Source: Paenimyroides viscosum
GTDB lineage: Bacteria; Bacteroidota; Bacteroidia; Flavobacteriales; Flavobacteriaceae
Length of the DNA: 64,000 nucleotides
NCBI RefSeq assembly: GCF_003858535.1
Contig: NZ_RQTJ01000001.1
Span: forward strand, 124,001 to 188,000
Direction: 5' to 3'
Position numbers and translations under genes: made by a program. The notes beneath the pieces were generated by a model. It was not told where the DNA came from, made no database searches, and saw nothing but the letters and a program-made list of their open reading frames with translations. Below, in pieces: positions 9,074 to 15,876 of the stretch (the first letter of the stretch is position 1; every line of letters begins with the position of its first letter).

Positions 9074-9107
9074 CAAACAAAAAGCAGTACATTTTGTGTA
9101 CTGCTTT
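9074..9107 (-). terminator. Terminator of rteC
   Basis: AAAGCAGTACA (9081-9091) and TGTACTGCTTT (9097-9107) form a perfect 11-bp stem with a 5-nt loop. On the minus strand the stem is followed by a T-rich run (TTGTTTG). It lies 23 bp beyond the rteC stop and fits termination of the rteC transcript. Confidence 0.75.
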
Positions 9108-9129
9108 GCATTTACTGGCTAACCTTTAG

Positions 9130-9975
9130 CTAAAGGTCTTTATCCATATACTCTTCGAGGGAAATTTTGAGTTGGTCTAAAAACGCCGTTCGGGAACCTG
9201 CCCTTGTTTTCATCCGGTGGAAAGAATGATGTATATCGTTCAAGGGTGTTTGGAATAGCACCTGAAAAATCAAAGCTAATTTTCGAATATTTATTTTTCC
9301 ATAGGTAATAGAATTTGAAGCATATAGGGCGTATATCAGTTCAATAAGTGCATTTTGAGAATTTGTCCAAGAAATATCCTTGTTTGTATCCCCGCTCATT
9401 AAAATGGTATCAGGGTTTTTTTCGGGGTTAATTTTAGTAAGCATATAGGTGTAAAGTAATTCATTCGCTATAATGTGGGCTATTTTGTTATCAAAGTATG
9501 TGGAGAAACTTAGGTCGATTTCAAACACGCCACTCTTTAACCCATCGTGGTAATTGATTTGTCCGAGCCTGAAATAAATATGGTCACGGTCTGTTCTGTC
9601 AGCACGGTAGTATCTGTAAAAATCCTCATTGCAAATGCTTTCCTTATATTCTGATTTGAGGGCTTTTAATTGGTTCTCATAATAGCTTTGATGTATTTTG
9701 CCATTGCTGACAGGGCAGGTAGTTTCTATACGGAATACTTTGTTATAGTAAATGAGCTTCCCTAATATTTGCGGTTTAATATTCTTGAAAAAGTCAATCT
9801 CACGGTGTTCGTCTTTAAACCCATCTTGTAAGACGTTGGTCTTTATGGTACACAACATCTCCTTTAGGAATAAAGTCATTTGGTAAGCCTCATCCGCAGT
9901 TTGCATCATTTGAGAAGATAACTTGTCTTCTTGATGTCTAATTTCTGATAATATTTTACTCAACACGATTTCCAT
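9130..9975 (-). CDS. rteC: RteC domain protein
   Basis: The 281-residue protein matches the RteC family by pattern: an N-terminal helical region, KNIKPQILGKLIYYNKVFRIE, the central YYRADRTDRDHIYFRLG block and a C-terminal helical domain ending in FHRMKTRAGSRTAFLD. In CTnDOT, RteC is a winged-helix activator of the excision operon. Here it is the outermost element-type gene and reads toward the HTH pair. It has no excision genes or integrase on its upstream side, so it may no longer serve excision. Confidence 0.8.
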   Translation of the reverse strand: MEIVLSKILSEIRHQEDKLSSQMMQTADEAYQMTLFLKEMLCTIKTNVLQDGFKDEHREIDFFKNIKPQILGKLIYYNKVFRIETTCPVSNGKIHQSYYENQLKALKSEYKESICNEDFYRYYRADRTDRDHIYFRLGQINYHDGLKSGVFEIDLSFSTYFDNKIAHIIANELLYTYMLTKINPEKNPDTILMSGDTNKDISWTNSQNALIELIYALYASNSITYGKINIRKLALIFQVLFQTPLNDIHHSFHRMKTRAGSRTAFLDQLKISLEEYMDKDL

Positions 9976-10127
9976 AGCATAGTCTTTTAGAGGGCATCAC
10001 TACTTGTTTCGGAGTTGCGACAGTTGTTGTTATGCCAAAATTTGGAATTAATATTGAAACCAATCTCACAGTTTCCCCCATATTGGGAAAGATTTTTTTA
10101 AAGGAAGTATATAAATTGAAAAGGTAA

Positions 10128-10165
10128 AAACAAAAAAAGGGCTAAGTACAATAAGACTTTACCCT
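10128..10165 (-). terminator. Possible minus-strand terminator in the boundary gap
   Basis: Read on the minus strand, AAGGGTAAAGT and ACTTAGCCCTT form an interrupted stem (5 bp, two mismatches, 4 bp) followed by TTTTTTTG. No annotated minus-strand gene ends here, so the hairpin could end a short RNA of about 190 nt starting near 10,320. That transcript is hypothetical. Confidence 0.4.
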
Positions 10166-10206
10166 TTATTTATTAAATTTGCTTCAATGATTTACAAGGT
10201 AATCAG

Positions 10207-10323
10207 ATGAAAGCGAGTGCAGTAAGCACCATTACTAAATCGTTACCGATAGCACTTCCGGTTCTTGTAAACTACTCTTTATTAGCCACTTTGGTCTATA
10301 TTAATCTTTTTTGTCAAAAATAA
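10207..10323 (+). CDS. Candidate 38-residue hydrophobic peptide
   Basis: An ATG at 10,207 opens 38 codons to TAA at 10,321. The peptide begins MKASAVSTITKSLPIALP and continues with one hydrophobic stretch (about residues 14-36), so it could span a membrane once. An AAGG sequence sits 7 nt before the start, which is a good Shine-Dalgarno spacing. Nothing identifies a function. It lies at the boundary of the mobile element, and a possible antisense transcript on the other strand would allow a type I toxin-antitoxin reading, but a chance open frame is also possible. Confidence 0.3.
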   Translation: MKASAVSTITKSLPIALPVLVNYSLLATLVYINLFCQK

Positions 10324-10407
10324 AAAATCATTTTTGTACAACAATTGTTTTTATTGACTATCTGAAATTTTGTATCACAAATATTTAAACTATTTATTTT
10401 TGGATAT

Positions 10408-10490
10408 GCCGTCACTTCGAGTAGCGTAACAAAGTGAAGCGTATCGAGAAGCTTTTAAAAGATAAGTTCTCGACAGGCTCGAACTGACGA
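10408..10490 (+). repeat. Dispersed intergenic repeat, copy 1
   Basis: The segment from GCCGTCACTTCGAGTAGCG to CGAACTGACGA reappears in reverse orientation at 15,529-15,622. Shared blocks are the two ends, CTCGATACG/CGTATCGAG and GTTCTCGACA/TTGTCGAGAAC. It contains internal inverted pieces (TCGAG, CTCGA) and resembles REP-type elements of Flavobacteriaceae genomes. It sits just downstream of sucC. Confidence 0.7.
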
Positions 10491-10517
10491 AAACTTGAGA
10501 TAACTGCCTATTAAAAT

Positions 10518-10554
10518 TAGCACAAAAAATAAGCCCGATAAAAATATCGGGCTT
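10518..10554 (-). terminator. Terminator of sucC
   Basis: AAGCCCGATA (10,531-10,540) and TATCGGGCTT (10,545-10,554) form a perfect 10-bp stem with an AAAA loop. On the minus strand it is followed by ATTTTTTG. It lies 30 bp past the sucC stop. Confidence 0.9.
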
Positions 10555-10583
10555 ATATATATTTATTGGAAAAATTATCTGTT

Positions 10584-11777
10584 TTAAGATAATGCTTCTT
10601 TAACGCGATCTGATGCTTCTTGGAATTCGATAGCCGATAAAATTGGCATACCAGATTCGTCGATAATTTGTTTAGCTAAATCTGCGTTAGTTCCTTGTAA
10701 ACGTACAATGATAGGCACTTTAATTTCGTCACCCATGTTTTTGTAAGCATCAACAATACCTTGAGCTACACGGTCGCAACGAACGATTCCACCAAAAATA
10801 TTGATTAAGATTGCTTTTACGTTTGGATCTTTTAAAATGATACGGAAAGCGATTTCAACACGTTTTGCATCTGCAGTACCACCTACGTCTAAGAAGTTAG
10901 CTGGTTCAAAACCTGCATACTTAATTAAATCCATAGTAGCCATTGCCAAACCTGCACCGTTAACCATACAACCTACAGTTCCATCTAAATCAACATAGTT
11001 TAAACCTGCTGCTTTAGCTTCAACTTCGATTGGACGCTCTTCTGATTCATCACGCATTTCAGCATAATCTGCATGACGGTATAATGCGTTATCGTCTAAA
11101 GTTACTTTAGCATCAACTGCAATAATTTTATCGTCAGATGTTTTTAAAACCGGATTAATTTCAAACATTGAAGCATCACAGCCAACATAAGCGTTGTATA
11201 ATGAATCAACAAACTTAACCATTTCTTTGAACGCACCACCTGATAAACCTAAGTTAAAAGCAATTTTACGTGCTTGGAAACCTTGTAAACCAACAGATGG
11301 ATCAATTTCTTCTGTAAAGATTAAGTGTGGTGTATGTTCTGCAACTTCCTCAATATCCATTCCACCTTCGGTAGAATACATAATCATGTTTCTTCCTGTT
11401 GCTCTGTTTAACAATACAGACATATAAAATTCTGAAATTTCACCGTCTCCAGGATAGTAAACGTCTTCAGCAATTAATACTTTGTTTACTCTTTTACCAG
11501 TTGGTGGAGTTTGTGGAGTAATTAAATCCATACCAATAATTTGACCAGCGATTTCGCTAACTTGATCTAAATTTTTAGCTAATTTAACACCGCCGCCTTT
11601 ACCACGACCACCTGCATGAATTTGAGCTTTAATTACATGCCAACCTGTACCTGTTTCTTCGGTTAATTGTTTTGCTACTGTTACTGCTTCTTCTGCTGTA
11701 TTAGCTACATGACCGCGTTGAACACGTACACCATAACTAGAAAGTATCTGTTTTCCTTGAAATTCGTGTAAATTCAT
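10584..11777 (-). CDS. sucC: Succinyl-CoA ligase (ADP-forming) subunit beta
   Basis: The 397-residue protein starts MNLHEFQGKQILSSYGV, the classic SucC N-terminus. An ATP-grasp domain covers about 1-240 (AQIHAGGRGKGGGVKLAK glycine loop, then DEISEFY-type acidic residues), and the C-terminal CoA-ligase domain carries GGTADAKRVEIAFR and NIFGGIVRCDRVAQGI. With SucD it forms the TCA-cycle enzyme that converts succinyl-CoA to succinate with ATP formation. Length equals the family norm. sucD is not adjacent, as is usual in flavobacteria. This is the first clear core-chromosome gene after the mobile block. Confidence 0.97.
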   Translation of the reverse strand: MNLHEFQGKQILSSYGVRVQRGHVANTAEEAVTVAKQLTEETGTGWHVIKAQIHAGGRGKGGGVKLAKNLDQVSEIAGQIIGMDLITPQTPPTGKRVNKVLIAEDVYYPGDGEISEFYMSVLLNRATGRNMIMYSTEGGMDIEEVAEHTPHLIFTEEIDPSVGLQGFQARKIAFNLGLSGGAFKEMVKFVDSLYNAYVGCDASMFEINPVLKTSDDKIIAVDAKVTLDDNALYRHADYAEMRDESEERPIEVEAKAAGLNYVDLDGTVGCMVNGAGLAMATMDLIKYAGFEPANFLDVGGTADAKRVEIAFRIILKDPNVKAILINIFGGIVRCDRVAQGIVDAYKNMGDEIKVPIIVRLQGTNADLAKQIIDESGMPILSAIEFQEASDRVKEALS

Positions 11778-11884
11778 TGAATTATATGTTTTTTAGATTT
11801 ACAAAAATATAAAACTTGTTTCACATTGCCTAAAAAAAATGAAATATTGTTGTTTTGATAATATTATTGATTTATTATATTCTT

Positions 11885-13276
11885 TTAGATCATTAAATCT
11901 AACGGGTCTGATTCATAGTCTTCGTCAACTTTAACAGGTTTTTCTTCATTAACGTGTTTAAAGCCAATTTTGTTAATTGGTGGCTTTTTAGCTTGATACG
12001 ATTCTAAATCTGCTTCTAATTCTAAAATTCTGTGAGGAAAATCTTGCCCAACGTTTTGTTTTGCTTCAACCAAAAATATGGCACATCGCTTAATATAATC
12101 GGCATTTAGTTTTGCTTTAGCTTCGTTGAATGATGCGATTAGCACTTTTTCGGTTAGTTCTATATTCTTAGTTTCGTCTTTTCTGTATAGTGCGTATAAT
12201 CGCTTTTTTAATGATTGTGTAAAATCGATTACCATGGTGTTCGAAAACAATCTCATTTCGTTTGCAATTGGTTCCCAAAACGTTTTACAAATTGCATTAT
12301 GCTTTTTAAGAATATTTAAAAGTGGTGAATCGTCTGCCAAATTTTGAACCAAATGATAAATTATTAGTTGGGCACGCTCATCTGAATTTGGTGGAAAAAT
12401 CGGTATCTGCATATCAAATCTGCCCGGAGCCAAAACTTCGTCATTAAACAAATTTAATATTTCTGCTGACCCAACCATTAATAATTCCTGATGAATATCT
12501 TTTTGAGTGTGACGTAAAATGGTGTTAATCAATTCAATATTTTCTGAAAAGAAATTCTGCTCACCGTTTTTACTCAACAATTCATCTAATGAATCAATAA
12601 ACAGCATGGTTTTAGGATGTTGCATTTTTGAATTCAAAAAATGTGTAAACGAATTTTTGGTTGTTTTTAAATTTCCTGCCAAATAATCTTTATAAACATG
12701 AACGAACTCATAACCAATCATTTGTGCCATTTTACGTGCCCAGAAAATTTTTCCACTTCCCGGCGGACCGTATAAAACAATCCCTGTTGGTTTTGAAATT
12801 CCCCAGGTTTTTGACTGATCCTTGTTCATAAACGGATCCAGCATATCGCTTAAATAGAAATACAGATCGGTGTAACCAACCAAGCGTTTTGCAGCGTAAT
12901 TTTCTGTTTCAGGAAAAGCTTCGTCTATAAACGGATATTCGCCGCCAATGTACAAATGTATCAGGTAGCTGGAAAGGTTGGTTTTAATATTTTTGGCAGC
13001 TTCTTCGGGAATTCCGTTTGATACAAAGAAATTTAAAACTTTTTCTTCGCTTTCATTTATCGCTTTGGCAATATCAGACAATGTTTTTTCTTTAGAATGA
13101 TCTTCTGCATATTTTTTTAGAAAATCGATATTCTTTAAGGTAAACTGCTTAAAATTTTCGGTTACATTGAACTGTTCGTCAATACAGATACCTAAATCTA
13201 TATTAAAATCGTATATGAAATTTTGTAAGCTTTCTAACGATATTCCTAACTGGTCGGATAAATCTTTTAATCTCAT
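11885..13276 (-). CDS. AAA+ family ATPase with altered Walker motifs
   Basis: The 463-residue protein has two N-terminal helical segments (RLKDLSDQLGISLESLQNFI and DIAKAINESEEKVLNFF) that look like small HTH or helical adaptor repeats. A AAA+ core follows from about residue 130. The Walker A is GPPGSGKIFWA, with Ile where Thr/Ser normally follows the Lys. Walker B is MLFIDSLDEL, with Ser where the catalytic Glu of FIDE would be. The second-region APGRFD arginine motif is kept. These changes suggest weak or absent ATP hydrolysis and a scaffolding role, but related flavobacterial proteins may share them. Partners are unknown; the gene stands alone between sucC and a GT9 gene. Confidence 0.75.
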   Translation of the reverse strand: MRLKDLSDQLGISLESLQNFIYDFNIDLGICIDEQFNVTENFKQFTLKNIDFLKKYAEDHSKEKTLSDIAKAINESEEKVLNFFVSNGIPEEAAKNIKTNLSSYLIHLYIGGEYPFIDEAFPETENYAAKRLVGYTDLYFYLSDMLDPFMNKDQSKTWGISKPTGIVLYGPPGSGKIFWARKMAQMIGYEFVHVYKDYLAGNLKTTKNSFTHFLNSKMQHPKTMLFIDSLDELLSKNGEQNFFSENIELINTILRHTQKDIHQELLMVGSAEILNLFNDEVLAPGRFDMQIPIFPPNSDERAQLIIYHLVQNLADDSPLLNILKKHNAICKTFWEPIANEMRLFSNTMVIDFTQSLKKRLYALYRKDETKNIELTEKVLIASFNEAKAKLNADYIKRCAIFLVEAKQNVGQDFPHRILELEADLESYQAKKPPINKIGFKHVNEEKPVKVDEDYESDPLDLMI

Positions 13277-13293
13277 TTTTTTATTTTAAATGT

Positions 13294-13497
13294 AATCCGT
13301 TTGGGTGTAATTATTTCCACCACATAGAAACATGGATTTTTTTTATTTTTTTAAAAGATTGTGATAAACGTTTTACTTTTCATAGCAAACTATGTGAAAA
13401 ATAATATAATTTTCTATCCCATCTTTACCAATTAGTCATAATTCTATGCGTCTATGTGGTTAATCTTTTATTTATTTTGAATTACACCCAACGGGTT
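13294..13497. repeat. MITE-like 204-bp inverted-repeat element
   Basis: The outer arms AATCCGTTTGGGTGTAATT (13,294-13,312) and AATTACACCCAACGGGTT (13,480-13,497) are inverted repeats with one indel and one or two mismatches. Nested arms CCACATAG (13,320-13,327) and CTATGTGG (13,452-13,459) lie inside. There is no open frame. It fills almost all of the gap between the AAA+ gene and the glycosyltransferase and looks like a non-coding, MITE-type element or a long hairpin; transcript termination on the minus strand is another possibility. Confidence 0.55.
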
Positions 13498-13537
13498 AAA
13501 TATACTAAATTGTTAAACAAAAAAGGGTTTGTTTTAT

Positions 13538-14596
13538 TTAATCGTTTAGTAAAATTTTATCTATGGCTTTAATAATATCATTTTGCGACTGTTTTTCGGT
13601 ATCTACAAACGTACTGCCATTGCCGTATGGTGCATAAACTTCGGTTCGTGTAACAGAAAATAAACCAATGGTTGGTGTTAATGCAGCACTGCTTAAGTGC
13701 ATCATTCCTGAATCTGCGGCAACTACCAATTCGCAATTTGCCATTAACGATGCTATTTCACGAACGTCTTTGCTGTAATAAGTGGGCAGTTTTCGTTCTA
13801 ACTGCGAAATATCTTCAACCGGTAAAATTTCAATCAAATTATATTCTTTTGAATATTTTGGATAGAATTTTTCGTAAAAATCGTTCCACCATTCAACCGA
13901 ATAACATTTTGCGCCTGTTGCAAACGTAAAAAATGCAATGGTTTTACGAGAATCATTTTTAGTTACTTTTAATAAATCTTGTTTGCCTTGATTTAATTCT
14001 GTTGGTGATAATTTTAAATCTAAAACAGAAACATTTCCTTCTAAAGGTTTTTGATTTAAAACTTCTAAAAATCGACGAAAATTATAAACTGGATATTTTG
14101 CAATATGTTCAATATCGTTGTATTTGTCTTTTAGTTCTTCGAAATCATCGCCATAAAATTTAAAATCTGCCGACGGAATTATTGTTGATATTCTGCCCGA
14201 AGATGAGCCTTTTTCTACATTAATAACCAAATCGTATTTTGTACGTTTCAATGAAAACCAAACTTTTAAATATTCCGAAAGATCTTTCAACGGTTTTTTA
14301 GGAAGTTCGATAATGTTTTTAACCTGCGGATAATTTTGAAAGATAATCGGCGTTATTTTTCCTTTTACAAATAGATCTATGGTACAGTTGGGAAATGTGT
14401 TGGCTATTTCCTGAACCAGCGGTGTTATTAAAAGCATATTGCCTAAACGATGGTTAGGGCGGCTAATTAACACGCGGTTTACTTTAAAGTTATGTGATTT
14501 TTTCTGCATTTCGCCAACAGATTTTTTCCCAATGTTATGGGTTAAAGAATGCATTAGCTTTCTGCGAACAACGTTTGCTTTAGATTTTAAGCTCAT
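13538..14596 (-). CDS. Glycosyltransferase family 9 (heptosyltransferase-like)
   Basis: The 352-residue protein has the GT9 signatures: the N-terminal LISRPNHRLGNMLLITPL that binds the acceptor side, and the C-terminal VAADSGMMHLSSAALTPTIGLFS with the conserved D-S-G-x-x-H of the nucleotide-sugar pocket. GT9 enzymes add heptose or related sugars to the LPS core at the inner face of the inner membrane, with a GT-B fold. The acceptor in this organism cannot be read from sequence. It reads away from the small membrane protein gene upstream on the same strand, with a 20-bp gap, so the two may be co-transcribed with the NUDIX gene. Confidence 0.85.
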   Translation of the reverse strand: MSLKSKANVVRRKLMHSLTHNIGKKSVGEMQKKSHNFKVNRVLISRPNHRLGNMLLITPLVQEIANTFPNCTIDLFVKGKITPIIFQNYPQVKNIIELPKKPLKDLSEYLKVWFSLKRTKYDLVINVEKGSSSGRISTIIPSADFKFYGDDFEELKDKYNDIEHIAKYPVYNFRRFLEVLNQKPLEGNVSVLDLKLSPTELNQGKQDLLKVTKNDSRKTIAFFTFATGAKCYSVEWWNDFYEKFYPKYSKEYNLIEILPVEDISQLERKLPTYYSKDVREIASLMANCELVVAADSGMMHLSSAALTPTIGLFSVTRTEVYAPYGNGSTFVDTEKQSQNDIIKAIDKILLND

Positions 14597-14616
14597 TATT
14601 ACGTTACGTAAATTAG

Positions 14617-15015
14617 TTATTGTTTGTTTTTAGAATTAAATTCGCTTTCGCGATGTGTAGTGTACAGATAAATATTGGTCATGAAAAAGAATATAAATCC
14701 AAATAAAAACCAATGTAAAACATTTGTTGTGCGTACAATTGCTTTGTTATAATCTTGTAAAAGTCTTAAAACCTGACTGTTGTTTTGTATGTCACTTATT
14801 GTTTCAGGGTAACCAAACGTTTCTAAAGCTGGCGTTGTTGGTAAACATAACCACAATACAACTGAGTAAATGCCAAATAAAATCATTGACAATTTCATTT
14901 TATCAAAAGCATCAACATTTTTGTTTCTAAACCTTACAAAATAAGCAATAAGGTACATTAAAAACAATGCGGCAACAACGTATATTATTGGTGTATCTGT
15001 AAACATAAGCATCAA
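14617..15015 (-). CDS. Small membrane protein with three or four TM segments
   Basis: The 132-residue protein is not recognised. It has hydrophobic segments at about 9-27, 41-60 and 98-118, with a polar, charged C-terminus (THRESEFNSKNKQ). Its ATG overlaps the stop of the NUDIX gene by 4 bp (ATGA), which suggests translational coupling, and the GT9 gene begins 20 bp downstream. Two alternative in-frame ATGs follow closely (codons 2 and 4). No function is proposed. Confidence 0.7.
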   Translation of the reverse strand: MMLMFTDTPIIYVVAALFLMYLIAYFVRFRNKNVDAFDKMKLSMILFGIYSVVLWLCLPTTPALETFGYPETISDIQNNSQVLRLLQDYNKAIVRTTNVLHWFLFGFIFFFMTNIYLYTTHRESEFNSKNKQ

Positions 15016-15437
15016 CTTAATTTTAATTGCAATTTATTAAAAACTGTTTGATCTACCGGCAACGTAAACGGATTATTCGCTGATAACGGAATCCAATTTA
15101 TTTCCTGAATATTTTTATCAATGATTTCTAAATTGTGTAAATCTTTAATCGTTGCGAAAAAATACAGCGTTAAAAGCTGTCTACCATCTTTTGCTAACGA
15201 TGACACAAAATCTTCTTGAATGTAAAAAGCGTCGTTAATCGTAAGTTCCAAATTCAGTTCTTCTTTAAATTCACGCTTTAAGCAATCGGCAGTTCCTTCG
15301 CCAAACTCCAATCCGCCACCGGGCAGTTTCACTACCATATTTCCAGCAAAAGGTTCTTTTAAAGTTAAAAGTTTGTTGTTCACAATGCACAAAGCATACA
15401 CCCGAATGTTGAAACCTTTAAAGTTTTGTGTTTCCAT
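15012..15437 (-). CDS. NUDIX hydrolase
   Basis: The 141-residue protein has a complete Nudix box, G41-x5-E47-x7-REFKEE (55-60), embedded in PGGGLEFGEGTADCLKRE. The usual Gly after the box is replaced by Asn62. Nudix enzymes hydrolyse nucleoside diphosphates linked to another moiety; the substrate cannot be told. It is the first gene of a NUDIX, small membrane protein, GT9 group on the minus strand and is translationally coupled to the next gene. Confidence 0.9.
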   Translation of the reverse strand: METQNFKGFNIRVYALCIVNNKLLTLKEPFAGNMVVKLPGGGLEFGEGTADCLKREFKEELNLELTINDAFYIQEDFVSSLAKDGRQLLTLYFFATIKDLHNLEIIDKNIQEINWIPLSANNPFTLPVDQTVFNKLQLKLS

Positions 15438-15528
15438 TTTTCAAAAATATTCATATTTAACCAATTATTTTTAAGATTTTACTTTTAATTTAATGATTCT
15501 CGGAAAGTTTGTACCGTTTCTCAAACTT

Positions 15529-15622
15529 TCGTCAGTTCGAACTTGTCGAGAACTTTTAATACCAAACTTCTCGATACGATTTTTCTTCATTTCATTACTA
15601 AAAACCTACTCGAAGTAACGGC
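15529..15622 (-). repeat. Dispersed intergenic repeat, copy 2
   Basis: This is the reverse-orientation relative of the element at 10,408-10,490: TCGTCAGTTCG at one end, CGAAGTAACGGC at the other, with TTGTCGAGAAC and CTTCTCGATACGAT between. The middle differs by small insertions. It is intergenic like copy 1, which fits a REP-like family. Confidence 0.7.
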
Positions 15623-15734
15623 TATCTGTATATAAATCAAGTATATTTTGGTATATTGTATACCGAATTAGTCAATTTTTAATTTAGACAGATCATACAA
15701 TAAAAACCAATATCAGTTTCAATCACATAATTCT

Positions 15735-15846
15735 AATTATCGGTCAATTGGCAGATATTCTAAATTATAGGCTAAATGAACGATATTTTAAATTATAGGT
15801 TAAATAAACGATATTTTTAATTATCGGTTAATTGAACGATAATTTT
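15735..15846 (+). promoter_or_regulatory. Four 28-bp tandem repeats upstream of SatD gene, probable operator array
   Basis: Units start at 15,735, 15,763, 15,791 and 15,819, exactly 28 bp apart, each beginning AATTAT(C/A)GG and containing an AACGATA-type core (GCAGATA in unit 1). Within the last unit AATTATCG and CGATAATT are perfect inverted arms 10 nt apart; the other units keep imperfect arms. The array ends about 30 bp before the SatD start and its last unit overlaps where the distal promoter box should lie. An autoregulatory site for the SatD HTH protein is the simplest reading (inference). Confidence 0.7.
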
Positions 15847-15849
15847 TTA

Positions 15850-15857
15850 TATCTTTA
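15850..15857 (+). promoter_or_regulatory. Promoter-like -7 box of the SatD operon
   Basis: TATCTTTA fits the Bacteroidota TAnnTTTG element except for the last base. A TTG at 15,832-15,834, inside the last 28-bp repeat, could be the upstream box, with spacing a little short. It lies 19 bp before the ATG at 15,877. Confidence 0.45.
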
Positions 15858-15876
15858 AACATTCAATAACTATAAA

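Larger units (their letters stand above)
1..9975. mobile_element. Edge or remnant of a CTnDOT-like conjugative element with copper cargo
   Basis: The gene set rteC, two HTH proteins, DUF3945, topB and ORF6N in this order is the accessory/regulatory block of Bacteroidota conjugative transposons, and the neighbouring copper operon is typical cargo. By eye the block is richer in G+C than the DNA after about 10 kb, which fits transfer. No integrase, excisionase with int, relaxase or tra gene is visible, and topB carries a nonsense codon. The left end lies outside the window. The right boundary is set only by the last element-type gene (rteC) and could be anywhere up to the sucC terminator near 10,520. 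Attachment repeats could not be identified because the other end is not present. Confidence 0.6.
9976..10583. other. 608-bp gap between element block and sucC
   Basis: From left to right the gap holds the rteC upstream region; a TTTCCC/GGGAAA hairpin followed by a T-run near 10,066-10,095; a minus-strand terminator-like hairpin near 10,130-10,165; a 38-codon open frame at 10,207-10,323; a dispersed flavobacterial repeat at 10,408-10,490; and the sucC terminator. No integrase fragment, tRNA or tRNA 3' end was found, so the element boundary cannot be placed precisely. Confidence 0.6.
15438..15876. other. 439-bp gap between NUDIX and SatD genes
   Basis: The gap holds a GAAAGTTTG/CAAACTTTC hairpin near 15,503-15,529, the second copy of the dispersed repeat (15,529-15,622), an A+T-rich stretch to 15,734, and the four 28-bp tandem repeats with a promoter-like box before the SatD start. 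No coding sequence was found. Confidence 0.8.

Noticed and set aside
8898-9133. Small open frames of 64 and 67 codons in the rteC-HTH gap
   Set aside because: They overlap the hairpins and the TGCCAA motifs on opposite strands, have no recognisable protein features, and look like chance frames.
9976-10583. tRNA or tmRNA gene as the element attachment site
   Set aside because: No cloverleaf, TpsiC arm (GGTTCGAATCC-like) or CCA-type end was found in the gap.
15735-15846. Possible CRISPR array (regular 28-bp units)
   Set aside because: The units abut with no spacers, are only imperfectly conserved, and no cas gene is nearby. They fit operators better.
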